Part shown: piece by piece, positions 7,671 to 16,211 of the stretch
Numbering within the stretch: the stretch's first letter is position 1
How the letters are laid out: every line of letters starts with the position of its first letter
Source of the DNA: Alphaproteobacteria bacterium
GTDB taxonomy: Bacteria; Pseudomonadota; Alphaproteobacteria; RF32; UBA3637
Assembly: GCA_017632555.1 (NCBI GenBank)
Contig: JAGBRF010000059.1
Coordinates: 1-24,938 of the forward strand
Length of the DNA: 24,938 bases
Direction of reading: 5' to 3'
The notes under the pieces: model-generated
The model's input: the letters and a program-made list of their open reading frames with translations, nothing else
Databases searched by the model: none
What the model was told of the DNA's origin: nothing
Translations under genes and position numbers: made by a program

Positions 7671-8942
7671 TTAGTTTTCTTCTTTGTCTTCTGTTGGAGT
7701 AATGCAAACGCTGGTAATACGATTGCCTTTCTTGTCCAATACTTTGAAGTTAAATCCATAGAACGAATAAGACGCGCCTTTATGCGGAATGCGTTCCGTT
7801 TCATATAAAAGCAATCCGGCCAATGTGGTAGCTTCCTCATCCGGCAATTCCCAACCGAAACGGCGGTTCAAGTCACGAATAGATACCGAACCATCGGCAA
7901 TGATACCTTTGTCCGTTTCCAAAACATTTGAAATAATGCTTTCTGACGGATGGTCGGTTTCGTCCATAATATCACCGACAATTTCTTCCAAAATGTCTTC
8001 CAAAGTGACAATGCCTTGAATAACACCATATTCATCAACAACAATGGAAAAGTGTTCGTGTCTGCGGCGACAAGCTTGCAGTTGATCCAACAAAGAAGTC
8101 GTTTCCAATACGAACCAAGGTTGCGTTGTTGCTTGCATAATATCAAAATTTTTATAATCCCCTTTGTAAGAATGCAAAGTTCTTAGTAATAATTTTGTGT
8201 GCAAAATGCCGACAATGTTGCTTTTTTTGCCTTTCCATAAAGGGATTCTGGTATAAGGACAATCCAAAATTTTATTCATCAGTTCTTTTAATGGCAAAGA
8301 AACATCAAACGAAATCATCTTATTTCGATAAGTCATAATGTCGCCGACTGAAACTTCGCTTAAATCCAGAACGCTTTTCAACATATTTGTTTCGCTTTTA
8401 ATGTCGGGATTCTTGTGCATGTCAATTGCGCCACGTAATTCAGCTAATCCGTTGTCGTTCAATTTTTCTTTGCGTAACAGACCGCAAAAACGCATAACGT
8501 TTTTAACAACGGTGTTCAAAAATAATAACATTGGGGACAAAACAAAAGTTAAAAACGAAAGTACCGGAGCTACCAATAAAACAATGGTGTTCGGGTTGCG
8601 AATTGCAACGGCTTTCGGGAAAATTTCACAGAAAATCAGAACAATGAAACTGACCACAAAAGTGGATAAAAAGACACCCCATCTGGCACCCCAAAGTGAA
8701 ATGCAAATGCTGGTCGTAATGGCAGTTGCGGCGATGTTGACAACGTTATTACCAAACAAAATCATACTTAAAAAGCGGTCAGGTTGGCTTTTTAATTTTT
8801 TAATCACTTTTGCGCGATTGTTTCCCTTTTTTCCCATTTCATGAATCAGGGCATCGGAAGACGCTGTAATGGCGGTTTCAACGCCGGAAAAAAACATAGA
8901 TAACAACAAACAAAGAACAAGAAAAATAACGGAAAGAGTCAT
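7671..8942 (-). CDS. CNNM/CorC (HlyC) family membrane protein with CBS pair
   Basis: A 423-residue protein with the standard three-part layout. An N-terminal DUF21/CNNM membrane domain lies at about residues 1-170, with hydrophobic segments near 3-20, 65-85, 90-110 and 120-145, and it contains the FFSGVETAITASSDA segment. A CBS-domain pair follows at about 200-330, including PYTRIPLW and VVDEYGVIQGIVTLEDILEEIVG. A CorC/HlyC C-terminal domain lies at about 345-415. Family members bind adenine nucleotides through the CBS pair and are linked to Mg2+ (or Co2+) efflux; the older 'hemolysin C' name is not supported. The ATG overlaps the aroK TGA by 4 nt, with AAGGA upstream. Confidence 0.9.
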   Translation of the reverse strand: MTLSVIFLVLCLLLSMFFSGVETAITASSDALIHEMGKKGNNRAKVIKKLKSQPDRFLSMILFGNNVVNIAATAITTSICISLWGARWGVFLSTFVVSFIVLIFCEIFPKAVAIRNPNTIVLLVAPVLSFLTFVLSPMLLFLNTVVKNVMRFCGLLRKEKLNDNGLAELRGAIDMHKNPDIKSETNMLKSVLDLSEVSVGDIMTYRNKMISFDVSLPLKELMNKILDCPYTRIPLWKGKKSNIVGILHTKLLLRTLHSYKGDYKNFDIMQATTQPWFVLETTSLLDQLQACRRRHEHFSIVVDEYGVIQGIVTLEDILEEIVGDIMDETDHPSESIISNVLETDKGIIADGSVSIRDLNRRFGWELPDEEATTLAGLLLYETERIPHKGASYSFYGFNFKVLDKKGNRITSVCITPTEDKEEN

Positions 8943-9496
8943 TTATATTCCTTTTCAATATCCAGAATACCGCGCTCATTCAACAAATGAATTAAACGAG
9001 ATGCCGTTTTGTTGATAGGTTCGGGGTGTGTGTCCAAAACCATATCTGCTTTAGCATAAAGCGGATAACATTCATTGACCAATCTTTCAATGGCTTTTTT
9101 GTTGTCTTTGGCGGGAACAAGCGGACGATGATTACGTCCTTCCGTTCTGCGTGATAACAAATCGACATCGGCTCTGATCCAAACGGAAATAGCGTATTTT
9201 TTGGCAATTTCCTGTGTTTTAGCGGATAAAAAAGCACCGCCACCGGACGATAAAACGCAAGGTTCTTCGCTTTTCAAAAGCCGTTCCATAATACGTTCTT
9301 CGCCTTTGCGAAATTCCGCTTCACCATAGGTTGCAAACAAATCCGAAATACTGCATCCGGAAGCGCGTTCAATTTCTTTATCACTGTCAACAAAAGGCAG
9401 ATGAAGTTTTCGGGATAATATCTTGCCCAAACTGGTTTTTCCGCAACCCATCATACCAACCAACAGAATGATTTTATTTTGTTTTAACTTTATCAT
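8939..9496 (-). CDS. aroK: shikimate kinase
   Basis: A 185-residue shikimate kinase, which phosphorylates shikimate at the 3-hydroxyl in the chorismate pathway. Walker A is GMMGCGKTSLG at the N-terminus. Shikimate-binding elements are DSDKEIE, the FRKGEE arginine and the GGGA turn; the lid arginine region is RNHRPLV. I use ATG 9496. The in-frame TTG at 9553 lies within the -35 box of the predicted promoter, and the frame from 9553 reads through the -10 box, so it is very unlikely to be used. The gene is coupled to the CNNM gene by an ATGA overlap. In many Alphaproteobacteria aroB sits between these two genes; here it is absent. Confidence 0.94.
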   Translation of the reverse strand: MIKLKQNKIILLVGMMGCGKTSLGKILSRKLHLPFVDSDKEIERASGCSISDLFATYGEAEFRKGEERIMERLLKSEEPCVLSSGGGAFLSAKTQEIAKKYAISVWIRADVDLLSRRTEGRNHRPLVPAKDNKKAIERLVNECYPLYAKADMVLDTHPEPINKTASRLIHLLNERGILDIEKEYK

Positions 9497-9503
9497 TTTT
9501 GCT

Positions 9504-9532
9504 TTGACTCTTCTTTTAAGGGTGATTATAAT
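9504..9532 (+). promoter_or_regulatory. sigma70-type promoter of the xerD-lptFD-folD operon
   Basis: TTGACT (9504-9509) and TATAAT (9527-9532) are separated by 17 nt, a near-consensus promoter. The predicted start is near 9539, about 40 nt before the ATG at 9581. Its -10 box overlaps that of the leftward aroK promoter. Confidence 0.75.
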
Positions 9533-9553
9533 TAATATCGTTTCGTTTAGCAA
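9525..9553 (-). promoter_or_regulatory. sigma70-type promoter of aroK-CNNM
   Basis: Read leftward, TTGCTA (9553-9548) and TATAAT (9530-9525) are spaced by 17 nt, with a predicted start near 9518, about 22 nt before the aroK ATG. The core ATTATAAT at 9525-9532 supplies TATAAT on both strands. Confidence 0.72.
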
Positions 9554-9580
9554 GACATTTATTTAAAATAGGAAAAAACG

Positions 9581-9724
9581 ATGAAAGAAAAGAAAAAACA
9601 TTACGGAATTAAATTGCTGTTGGTATTGGCGGCGGCTTTTTGTGCGTGGGTTTATTTTTGGGATGCTCCGGCTCCCAGTGGTTCTTTTGAAAAGAATTTA
9701 GGTCATGAAGTATTACAAAATTAA
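9581..9724 (+). CDS. 47-aa single-pass membrane protein
   Basis: A short frame with a lysine-rich N-terminus (MKEKKKHYG), one hydrophobic segment at about residues 11-27 and a 20-residue polar tail. It starts at ATG 9581 after AGGAAAAAACG and directly follows a near-consensus promoter, so it is probably the first translated gene of the operon. Its last 20 nt overlap the next gene, which suggests translational coupling. The charge pattern predicts an N-in, C-out inner-membrane anchor or an uncleaved signal sequence. I do not recognise a family. The chance of it being a non-functional leader ORF is real but modest. Confidence 0.6.
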   Translation: MKEKKKHYGIKLLLVLAAAFCAWVYFWDAPAPSGSFEKNLGHEVLQN

Positions 9725-10829
9725 AAAAACAATCATTTCTTGTTTGATTGCTTTTGGCGTGATTTTTCCATCTTATGCGGCGTTGCAGGTGGAAGATTTA
9801 AGCGGTAATACGTTGGATGCAATCGGATTAAAAAAAACATTGCCATTTACATCATGGGGAAAAATTCCCTTTGATAAGTTAAAGGAAATGACGTTGGATT
9901 TATCCCGTCAAAAAAAATCGCCGGCATTGGAAAAAATGTTGTCGGAAGTTTTAATCCAACCAACTTTTATCGCACCCAACGTGTGGACGGAAACTCAATC
10001 AGTCGAATGGATGGAAACAAGGTTGCAAGCCTTGTTAAATATGTCCCGTTCGGATTTGGTTTTGCAGTTGATTGATCAGTTGCCGACCGGTTTTGTTACG
10101 AATCGAATTTTGAAAATAAAGGCAGAAGCTTTGTTGTTGCAGGATAATTGGCAACCGGCTTGTGTTATAGCGCTTCAAAACGCTTCCAAAGATGACGATT
10201 GGGGGGCGTTGCAAATGTTTTGTTTGGGGTTGGCGGGTGAAAAAGATAAAGCCCAGTTGGCCTTTGATTTATGGCAAGAAAAACACAAAAAAGAAAATAT
10301 GCCGTCTTTTGTAATGGGGCAGTTGATGGACGTTTCTGTCAAAGCCCCCGAAAATAAAAAAGATTTAACGGTTGCTGAAACATACGTTTTGTTGCAATTG
10401 AAATCGGCGTTTTTGGAAGATGCTGCTTTTCCTTTGCCATATCAACGGTTGGCAGAACGTCAATTTTCCGGTTTCGGAAAGGCTATCGATGTTAAAAAAT
10501 TATTCGAAATATGGCAAAAGGCCGGTTTGGATTCAGAACAGCAAGCTTATCGTTTTTATTTGCTAGTTTCTTATGCGGATTTGTTTTTACCGGATTTGCG
10601 GTTTATTCATAAAAACGGGTTGTGGCAAAATCCTTCGACCAAGCAAAATTTGTTGTTGCAAAGCGTTTTTTTGAAAGACAAGCCAGAAACACAAATTACC
10701 GGTTCGGATTTATTGTTGGGATTGTGGTTGCTGGGGCAACAAACAATGGACGCAGGACGTGTCTTTTTATTGCTGAACAAGGGCGGACTTGATTTGGAAC
10801 AATTTGTGTTGGAGCAAATGAATCCATGA
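9705..10829 (+). CDS. exported alpha-helical protein of unknown function
   Basis: A 374-residue protein with a clear signal peptide (positively charged start, hydrophobic core at about 10-22, cleavage likely after PSYA near residue 25). The rest appears almost entirely alpha-helical, with pairs of helices such as LQALLNMSRSDLVLQLIDQL and later leucine-rich segments. It may be a TPR/HEAT-like solenoid, but I see no diagnostic repeat consensus. It lies between the small membrane protein (20-nt overlap) and xerD (4-nt ATGA overlap), so it is probably translated with both. A periplasmic location is inferred. No enzymatic motif was found and no function is assigned. Confidence 0.75.
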   Translation: MKYYKIKKTIISCLIAFGVIFPSYAALQVEDLSGNTLDAIGLKKTLPFTSWGKIPFDKLKEMTLDLSRQKKSPALEKMLSEVLIQPTFIAPNVWTETQSVEWMETRLQALLNMSRSDLVLQLIDQLPTGFVTNRILKIKAEALLLQDNWQPACVIALQNASKDDDWGALQMFCLGLAGEKDKAQLAFDLWQEKHKKENMPSFVMGQLMDVSVKAPENKKDLTVAETYVLLQLKSAFLEDAAFPLPYQRLAERQFSGFGKAIDVKKLFEIWQKAGLDSEQQAYRFYLLVSYADLFLPDLRFIHKNGLWQNPSTKQNLLLQSVFLKDKPETQITGSDLLLGLWLLGQQTMDAGRVFLLLNKGGLDLEQFVLEQMNP

Positions 10830-11761
10830 AAAATGAACCGAAAGTGCGTTCCGATGCGTCAAGCAAATGGATAGAAAGTTTTTTGCTTTCAATGGTCGCA
10901 GAACGCGGGGCCAGTCCCCGAACCATAGAAGCTTATCGGCACGATTTGGAAGATTTGGCGGCTTTTTTATCGAAAAAATCGATTGCTTTGCACCGGGCAA
11001 AACGCACCGATTTACAGGATTATATGCACATTGTTGTAAAAAACGGATTGTCCGAAAGAACACAGGCGCGCCGTTTATCATCCATGCATGAATTTTTCCG
11101 CTTTTTGTATTCGGAAGGTGTTCGGGAAGATAATCCGACAGAATTATTGGATTCCCCAAAAATAGGCAAGGCTTTACCCAAATATTTAACGGAAAAAGAA
11201 ATTGTGCAACTGATTGAAACCGCTGATGAAAAGAAAAACGCCCGATTGGGTTTGTTGTTGGAATTGGCGTATGCTTCCGGCATGCGTGTCAGCGAATTGG
11301 TCGGATTGCCTTTGACGGCAATTTTACAGGAAGGTCAAATGGTTATGATTACCGGAAAGGGCGGTAAACAACGTATGGTTCCGTTGAATGATATCGCTTA
11401 TCGGCGATTGGATAATTGGTTGATGAGCGGACGCGGTGATGCTTTGGCGCGCGGACGCACTTCAAAATGGCTGTTTCCTTCAAAATCGGGAACGGGACAT
11501 TATACGCGTGATGCTTTTTTTAAGGCATTGAAAGAATTGGCTTTGGAATGTGATATTGATCCTAAAAGGGTATCTCCGCACGTGTTACGGCATTCGTTTG
11601 CCAGCCATTTGGTTGCACATGACGCGGATTTGCGCAGTGTTCAAAAAATGCTGGGACATTCGGACATTGCAACAACCGAAATTTACACGCATATTATGGA
11701 AGATCGGTTGAAAAAAATAATTTCTGAAAAACATCCCTTGTCAAATATACACAAAATCTGA
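10826..11761 (+). CDS. xerD: tyrosine site-specific recombinase XerC/XerD
   Basis: A 311-residue tyrosine recombinase of the XerC/XerD type, which resolves chromosome dimers at dif during division. The N-terminal SAM-like core-binding domain spans about residues 13-100 and the catalytic domain about 115-300. The full catalytic set is visible: R154 (ASGMRVSEL), K178 (GKGGK), H252 and R255 (PHVLRHSFASHL), H278 (LGH) and the nucleophile Y287 (IYTHI). Its position near aroK fits the usual alphaproteobacterial xerD site, so I prefer xerD over xerC, but the two cannot be separated firmly by eye. No flanking repeats or integrase cargo suggest a mobile element. Confidence 0.88.
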   Translation: MKNEPKVRSDASSKWIESFLLSMVAERGASPRTIEAYRHDLEDLAAFLSKKSIALHRAKRTDLQDYMHIVVKNGLSERTQARRLSSMHEFFRFLYSEGVREDNPTELLDSPKIGKALPKYLTEKEIVQLIETADEKKNARLGLLLELAYASGMRVSELVGLPLTAILQEGQMVMITGKGGKQRMVPLNDIAYRRLDNWLMSGRGDALARGRTSKWLFPSKSGTGHYTRDAFFKALKELALECDIDPKRVSPHVLRHSFASHLVAHDADLRSVQKMLGHSDIATTEIYTHIMEDRLKKIISEKHPLSNIHKI

Positions 11762-11773
11762 TATAAGAGAGTT

Positions 11774-14700
11774 ATGAAAAAGATAAACGTTTACATAATG
11801 AAGCAACTGTTGCTGGGATTTGTGTTTATGGCGTTAGGAATGACGGCATTGATTTGGTTATCCCAAAGTTTGCGTATGATTGACTGGATTGTCAATAAAG
11901 GCGTTTCGGTCAATTTGTTTATCGAATTGACTTTGCTTGTTTTGCCGAATTTTATTGCAATTATCACGCCGTTGGCTTTTTTTATTGTCGTTTTGTTCGT
12001 TTATCAACGGTTGATTTCTGACAGAGAATTGGTCGTTATGAAATCAAGCGGTATGTCGGCGTTTGATTTGGCTAAACCGGCAATTTATATCGGTTTTATA
12101 TTGATTGTTTTGGGTTATTTTTTCACGCTTTATTTGGTGCCGTATTCCGTTTCTCAATTCAAAGAATTACGTTTCAAAATCCGTAACAATTTGGCGCAAG
12201 TCGTTATTCAAGAAGGAGAATTTAACCAACTTTCCAATCAAGTGACGGCTTATGTGCGTGTATTTCGTCCGTCCGGTCACATGGAAGGGATATTGATTCA
12301 CGATGACCGTAATCCGAACAAACGCGTTGTTATGGTGGCAAAAGACGGGCTTTATTTGATGGGTGACGGGGAAGCCAGAATTGTTATGCACAAAGGAACG
12401 CGTCAAGAATATAATCGTAAAACGGGCGTTTTTACATCTTTGACGTTTGACCAAAACACAATCACTTTTGAAGAAACAAAAACCAGTCAGGTTCGGTCTT
12501 TAAGCGAAGAAGAACAAAGTTTGAAACGGTTGCTGACGGCATCAGAAAATGACGGCAAATTAACGCCGTTGGAATATCGTAAATATAAAGTGGAAGCGTT
12601 CAAGCGTTTGTCACAACCTTTGTATGCGTGGGCTTTTTCGTTTATTGCGCTGTTGTCTTTGTTGTTGGGACATTATAACAGACGCGGTCAAAGTGAACGC
12701 ATTTATTTGGCGGTTGCTTTGGTGGTGTTATTGCAGGCTATGGCTTTGGGATTTGAAAATTTATCCGATAAAAATTTGTGGTTTTTAATTTTTATGGGTG
12801 CCAATTTTATGGTGCCGATTATCGGTGGCTTTGTTATTTTAAAACGCGGTTATTTTATAAAAGGAAAAAACAAATTTACGCGTTGGTTGTTGCGATTTTT
12901 TCTGTTCTTTTTGATTTTGGGCAGTACCAGTTCTTTTGCGGCACACCCGCAATTTTTTACTGATGACAAAGTTGAAAAAGATATGCCGGTTGAATTTGAA
13001 GCCGACCAAATTTCATACAATGAAAAAGACGGTTCTGTTGAAGCAACCGGAAACGTTTATTTAAACCAAAATGGAACGATTTTGAAAGCGGACAGGTTGT
13101 TTTACAATCAAAAGGAAAAAAAAGGCGAAGCGGAAGGTAATGTTACCGTAATTCGACCGGACGGGGTGGAAGTACATACCGAAAAAATAGCCTTGTCAGA
13201 AGCGTTCAAGGAAGCCCAGATAAATGAAATCATATTGCATTTTGCCGATGGTTCAACGTTCAAAGCTAATCGGGTAGAACGAACGGAAGACGGTAATTTG
13301 AGCACGTTCAAAAAGGTCTTTTTTACCCCTTGTACTTATTGTGAGCCGAATAATCCGTGGTGGGATATTTCCGCATCAACGGTGGAACATAATTATTCGG
13401 AACAAGAATACACTTTTTACAATGCCCTTTTTGATGTAAAGGGCGTTCCTGTTTTCTATTGGCCGTATTTGACCTATCCGGATTTTCAAGTCAAAAGAAA
13501 AACCGGTTTCTTGGCGCCGACTATGGCTAAATCGTCCGAATTGGGATTTGGTGTAAAAACGCCTTTTTTCTGGAATATATCAAATTCACAGGATTTTTAT
13601 TTTAATCCGACTTGGACGGTTACGCACTTTCCTTTGTTGCAGGGAAAATATCGCGGAATTTTCCATCAATCAGAATTGGTAACCGATTTTTCAATGACGC
13701 AAAACAAAGAAGATGACCATAACGAAGGCCATATTTTGTTAAACTATGAAAACGATTTGACGGACAGTTTCCGTTTTACCGGACAATATTACCGCGTCAG
13801 CAATCATACTTATTTCAGACGTTACCCCATAGATAATGTTGATGACCAAGTTCCATGGATTGAAAGTTTCGGTAAGTTGGAATACTTTGGTGATCAAAGT
13901 TACGGTTATGCACGGGTAATGGATTTCCAAAATTTGCGTGATTACGTCAGTAATGATTCTATGCCTGTGGTTTCACAAATCAATTATGCTTATACTACAA
14001 GACCGTTTTGGAATGGGCTTTACAGCGTTTCAACAATCAACGGCGCTGATGTTTATCGAAAAACGGAAGAACGATCTTCCAGATTATCTCTTTCTCAACA
14101 ATTCTTGCTTCCCTACATATCGTCAACCGGATTTGTCCTTGAAAATCAAGTGACCGGACGGGTGGACGGTTATTTAACGCGTACCGATGACCGAAAATCA
14201 AATGATGTATCTCGTTTTTATACAAATGCATCAAGTAAAATCAGCTATCCCGTTATGCAAGCGGGAGAAAGTTATAGTCAGGTTGTTGAACCGATTGTTA
14301 TGGGTGTATGGAGTCCCAACAAAAAAATCGATGAAGATGACAATATTCCGAACGAAGACAGTTTGGATGTCGTTTTTGATGACGTGAACTTATTTACGGC
14401 AAACCGTTACAACGGATATGATCGTGTGGAAACGGGAACGCATGTCAATTATGGAATGAAATGGAGTTTATACGGACCCGAAAATATGTTTTTATCCGCT
14501 ATGGTCGGTCAATCATACCGAATTCGTGAAGAAAAAAACTTAAACGTTAAAGATACCGGCTTTAATAAGCATTTTTCAGACTATGTCGGATACATAAACA
14601 TGGATTTCAAAGATGTCGGATTGGGTTATCGTTTTCGTATAAATCAAGAAACTTTACGGCATGAAACGTCCGAAACGCGTTTTTATTTGGGACGTGATCC

Positions 14701-15016
14701 TTTACGTTTTAATGTTTCATACCTATATTTAAAAGCATCACATGAAGCCGTGATCAGTAATGCTTTGAAGGATCGTGAAGAAATTTATTTTTCGCTTCAA
14801 TCAAAGATAACGCAAAATTGGTCCGGTTTGGGTTATTACAGATATGATTTGGCAAAAGACGGCGGACCCGTTGAAGCGGGGGGTAATTTGCAATACGATA
14901 ATGAGTGTTTAAGTTTGATTTTTTCAGTCGAAAAAGAATTTACAAAAGATAAGAATTACAAGGGCGATACGTCTTTTAATTTGAAACTTGTCCTTAAAAC
15001 ATTAGGAGGTATTTGA
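11774..15016 (+). CDS. lptF-lptD: LptF-LptD fusion: LPS export permease joined to outer-membrane LPS translocon
   Basis: One uninterrupted 1080-codon frame holds two normally separate proteins of the Lpt lipopolysaccharide transport system. Residues 1-366 form a complete LptF/LptG-type permease. Its membrane segments are near 10-32, 55-77 and 102-122; a periplasmic jellyroll domain spans about 135-265, including VVIQEGEFNQL and GILIHDDRNP; further membrane segments lie near 280-298, 310-326 and 334-357. The QEGEFN/IHDDR wording favours LptF over LptG. Residues 367-390 look like a signal peptide (KFTR, hydrophobic core, SFAA). Residues 391-1080 are LptD: an OstA/LptA-like domain at about 404-500, then the beta-barrel. 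Cysteines are C520, C523 and C1045, fitting an interdomain disulfide. No lptG lies between the halves. Signal peptidase cleavage near residue 389-390, or internal re-initiation, would be needed to free LptD. Confidence 0.88.
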   Translation: MKKINVYIMKQLLLGFVFMALGMTALIWLSQSLRMIDWIVNKGVSVNLFIELTLLVLPNFIAIITPLAFFIVVLFVYQRLISDRELVVMKSSGMSAFDLAKPAIYIGFILIVLGYFFTLYLVPYSVSQFKELRFKIRNNLAQVVIQEGEFNQLSNQVTAYVRVFRPSGHMEGILIHDDRNPNKRVVMVAKDGLYLMGDGEARIVMHKGTRQEYNRKTGVFTSLTFDQNTITFEETKTSQVRSLSEEEQSLKRLLTASENDGKLTPLEYRKYKVEAFKRLSQPLYAWAFSFIALLSLLLGHYNRRGQSERIYLAVALVVLLQAMALGFENLSDKNLWFLIFMGANFMVPIIGGFVILKRGYFIKGKNKFTRWLLRFFLFFLILGSTSSFAAHPQFFTDDKVEKDMPVEFEADQISYNEKDGSVEATGNVYLNQNGTILKADRLFYNQKEKKGEAEGNVTVIRPDGVEVHTEKIALSEAFKEAQINEIILHFADGSTFKANRVERTEDGNLSTFKKVFFTPCTYCEPNNPWWDISASTVEHNYSEQEYTFYNALFDVKGVPVFYWPYLTYPDFQVKRKTGFLAPTMAKSSELGFGVKTPFFWNISNSQDFYFNPTWTVTHFPLLQGKYRGIFHQSELVTDFSMTQNKEDDHNEGHILLNYENDLTDSFRFTGQYYRVSNHTYFRRYPIDNVDDQVPWIESFGKLEYFGDQSYGYARVMDFQNLRDYVSNDSMPVVSQINYAYTTRPFWNGLYSVSTINGADVYRKTEERSSRLSLSQQFLLPYISSTGFVLENQVTGRVDGYLTRTDDRKSNDVSRFYTNASSKISYPVMQAGESYSQVVEPIVMGVWSPNKKIDEDDNIPNEDSLDVVFDDVNLFTANRYNGYDRVETGTHVNYGMKWSLYGPENMFLSAMVGQSYRIREEKNLNVKDTGFNKHFSDYVGYINMDFKDVGLGYRFRINQETLRHETSETRFYLGRDPLRFNVSYLYLKASHEAVISNALKDREEIYFSLQSKITQNWSGLGYYRYDLAKDGGPVEAGGNLQYDNECLSLIFSVEKEFTKDKNYKGDTSFNLKLVLKTLGGI
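12872..12943 (+). other. internal signal-peptide-like junction between LptF and LptD
   Basis: Codons 367-390 encode a Lys/Arg-bearing start, about 13 hydrophobic residues (LLRFFLFFLILG) and STSSFAA before HPQFF. This is a typical type-I signal peptide with cleavage possible after SFA or FAA. The preceding LptF C-terminus is Lys-rich and predicted cytoplasmic, so the topology allows the segment to act as a signal. No ATG lies in frame between Met346 (in the last LptF helix) and Met404. The only weak start candidates are ACG 12878 and TTG 12887, downstream of AAAAGGA (12859-12865). Confidence 0.75.
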
Positions 15017-15017
15017 A

Positions 15018-16211
15018 GTGTTTAAAAAATTGGCTTTTTTGTTTTTGTGTTCATTGGTGTATGTTACCAGTGCAAATGCCGCGCAAATCGTTGCAACTGT
15101 TGATGATGAAATAATCACCAGCCAAGATTTACAAGACAGAATGAAAATGATGGAAAAATTGTATAATGTTTCTTCCGGAAAAATTCCAAAAGATAAAGTT
15201 TTGGATGCGCTTATCAATGAAAAAGTTCAAATAATTACGGCAAAAAACGCCGGCATTTCTTTGACGGCCGAAGAAGTAAAAGAGCATATTGCTATGTTGG
15301 AAAAGCAAATGCCACAAGGCAGCTTCAAACAATTCATTGAAGAAAACGGAATTTCGGAAGATACTTGGATGGCGCAAATTTTATCCGGTTTGTTTTGGAT
15401 ACGTTATGTGCAACATCAAAATATAAAACGTCCGACTGTTTCCGAAAAAGAAATCGATGCACAAATTAAAAAAATTCGTCAGGAATTTAAACAACCGGCT
15501 TATCTGTTGGCTGAAATCTATATTCCGTTTGATAAAGACGAAAAAGCGGCCCATGAATTAGCCGATTCATTGTTTGAACGGATTGTCGGTGGTGAATCTT
15601 TTACCGATTTGGCTTTGACTTATTCAAAGGGAAAAACCGCCGATCAAATGGGTGATTTGGGTTGGGTAAAAGCCGGCCAATTGGAAAAAGCGATTGATAA
15701 AATTTTGCCCGAATTAAAACCGGGGCAATTATCAAAACCGATTAAAGGTAAAAAAGGATATACAATTTTATTGATGCGCGATTATCAAGCGCCGTTAGAT
15801 TCCGATGAACAAGAGGTTATTCAAGCTTCTCAATTGGTTTTGCATGAGCAAGATTACGAAAAAATAAAACCTGAATTGGAAAATGCGGCTCGTTCATGTA
15901 TGTTGTTTACGCAATTTGCGTCCACGCATGGTTTGGAAGATTCTCATTCGGGTGCATTGCCGGAAATGGTTGTGTCACGTATGCCGGGTGATTTGAAGAA
16001 AATTTTGGACGGTCACAAAGTCGGCGAACTGATCGGTCCGATTGAAATGTCGCCTTATGTTTTGTTTGTTATGAAATGCGGCAGCCGTTTTATTTCAGTA
16101 ATTCCTTCCCGTGATGAAATTAAAATGGAATTGGAAACGGAAAAAATGGAAAAAGAAGCAGAAAAAATATTAAAAGAAGCCCGTAAAAAATTGTTTGTGG
16201 AAATTAAATGA
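15018..16211 (+). CDS. surA: periplasmic chaperone / peptidyl-prolyl isomerase SurA
   Basis: A 397-residue exported chaperone of the SurA family, which escorts outer-membrane beta-barrel proteins, LptD among them, across the periplasm. It starts at GTG 15018, 7 nt after GGAGGT. The signal peptide covers about residues 1-21 (TSANA|AQ). The SurA N-terminal domain (VDDEIITSQDLQDRM onward) spans about 22-150, and the first parvulin domain about 168-265, with LGWVKAGQL and LKPGQLSKPIKGKKGY. A second, weaker parvulin-like region follows at about 300-355. The C-terminal helix is Lys/Glu-rich. The gap to lptF-lptD is 1 nt, and the gene overlaps rsmA by 4 nt. This neighbourhood matches the conserved lptD-surA-rsmA order, although pdxA, often between surA and rsmA, is missing. 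Confidence 0.92.
   Translation: MFKKLAFLFLCSLVYVTSANAAQIVATVDDEIITSQDLQDRMKMMEKLYNVSSGKIPKDKVLDALINEKVQIITAKNAGISLTAEEVKEHIAMLEKQMPQGSFKQFIEENGISEDTWMAQILSGLFWIRYVQHQNIKRPTVSEKEIDAQIKKIRQEFKQPAYLLAEIYIPFDKDEKAAHELADSLFERIVGGESFTDLALTYSKGKTADQMGDLGWVKAGQLEKAIDKILPELKPGQLSKPIKGKKGYTILLMRDYQAPLDSDEQEVIQASQLVLHEQDYEKIKPELENAARSCMLFTQFASTHGLEDSHSGALPEMVVSRMPGDLKKILDGHKVGELIGPIEMSPYVLFVMKCGSRFISVIPSRDEIKMELETEKMEKEAEKILKEARKKLFVEIK

Noticed and set aside
9497..9553. Longer aroK starting at TTG 9553
   Set aside because: The extension runs through a well-formed promoter (-35 and -10) and has no ribosome-binding site; ATG 9496 gives the normal shikimate kinase N-terminus.
10826..11761. XerD-like recombinase as a phage or island integrase
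   Set aside because: No tRNA, direct repeats, phage genes or cargo are near it; it is embedded in a housekeeping operon and has the XerC/D length and motifs.
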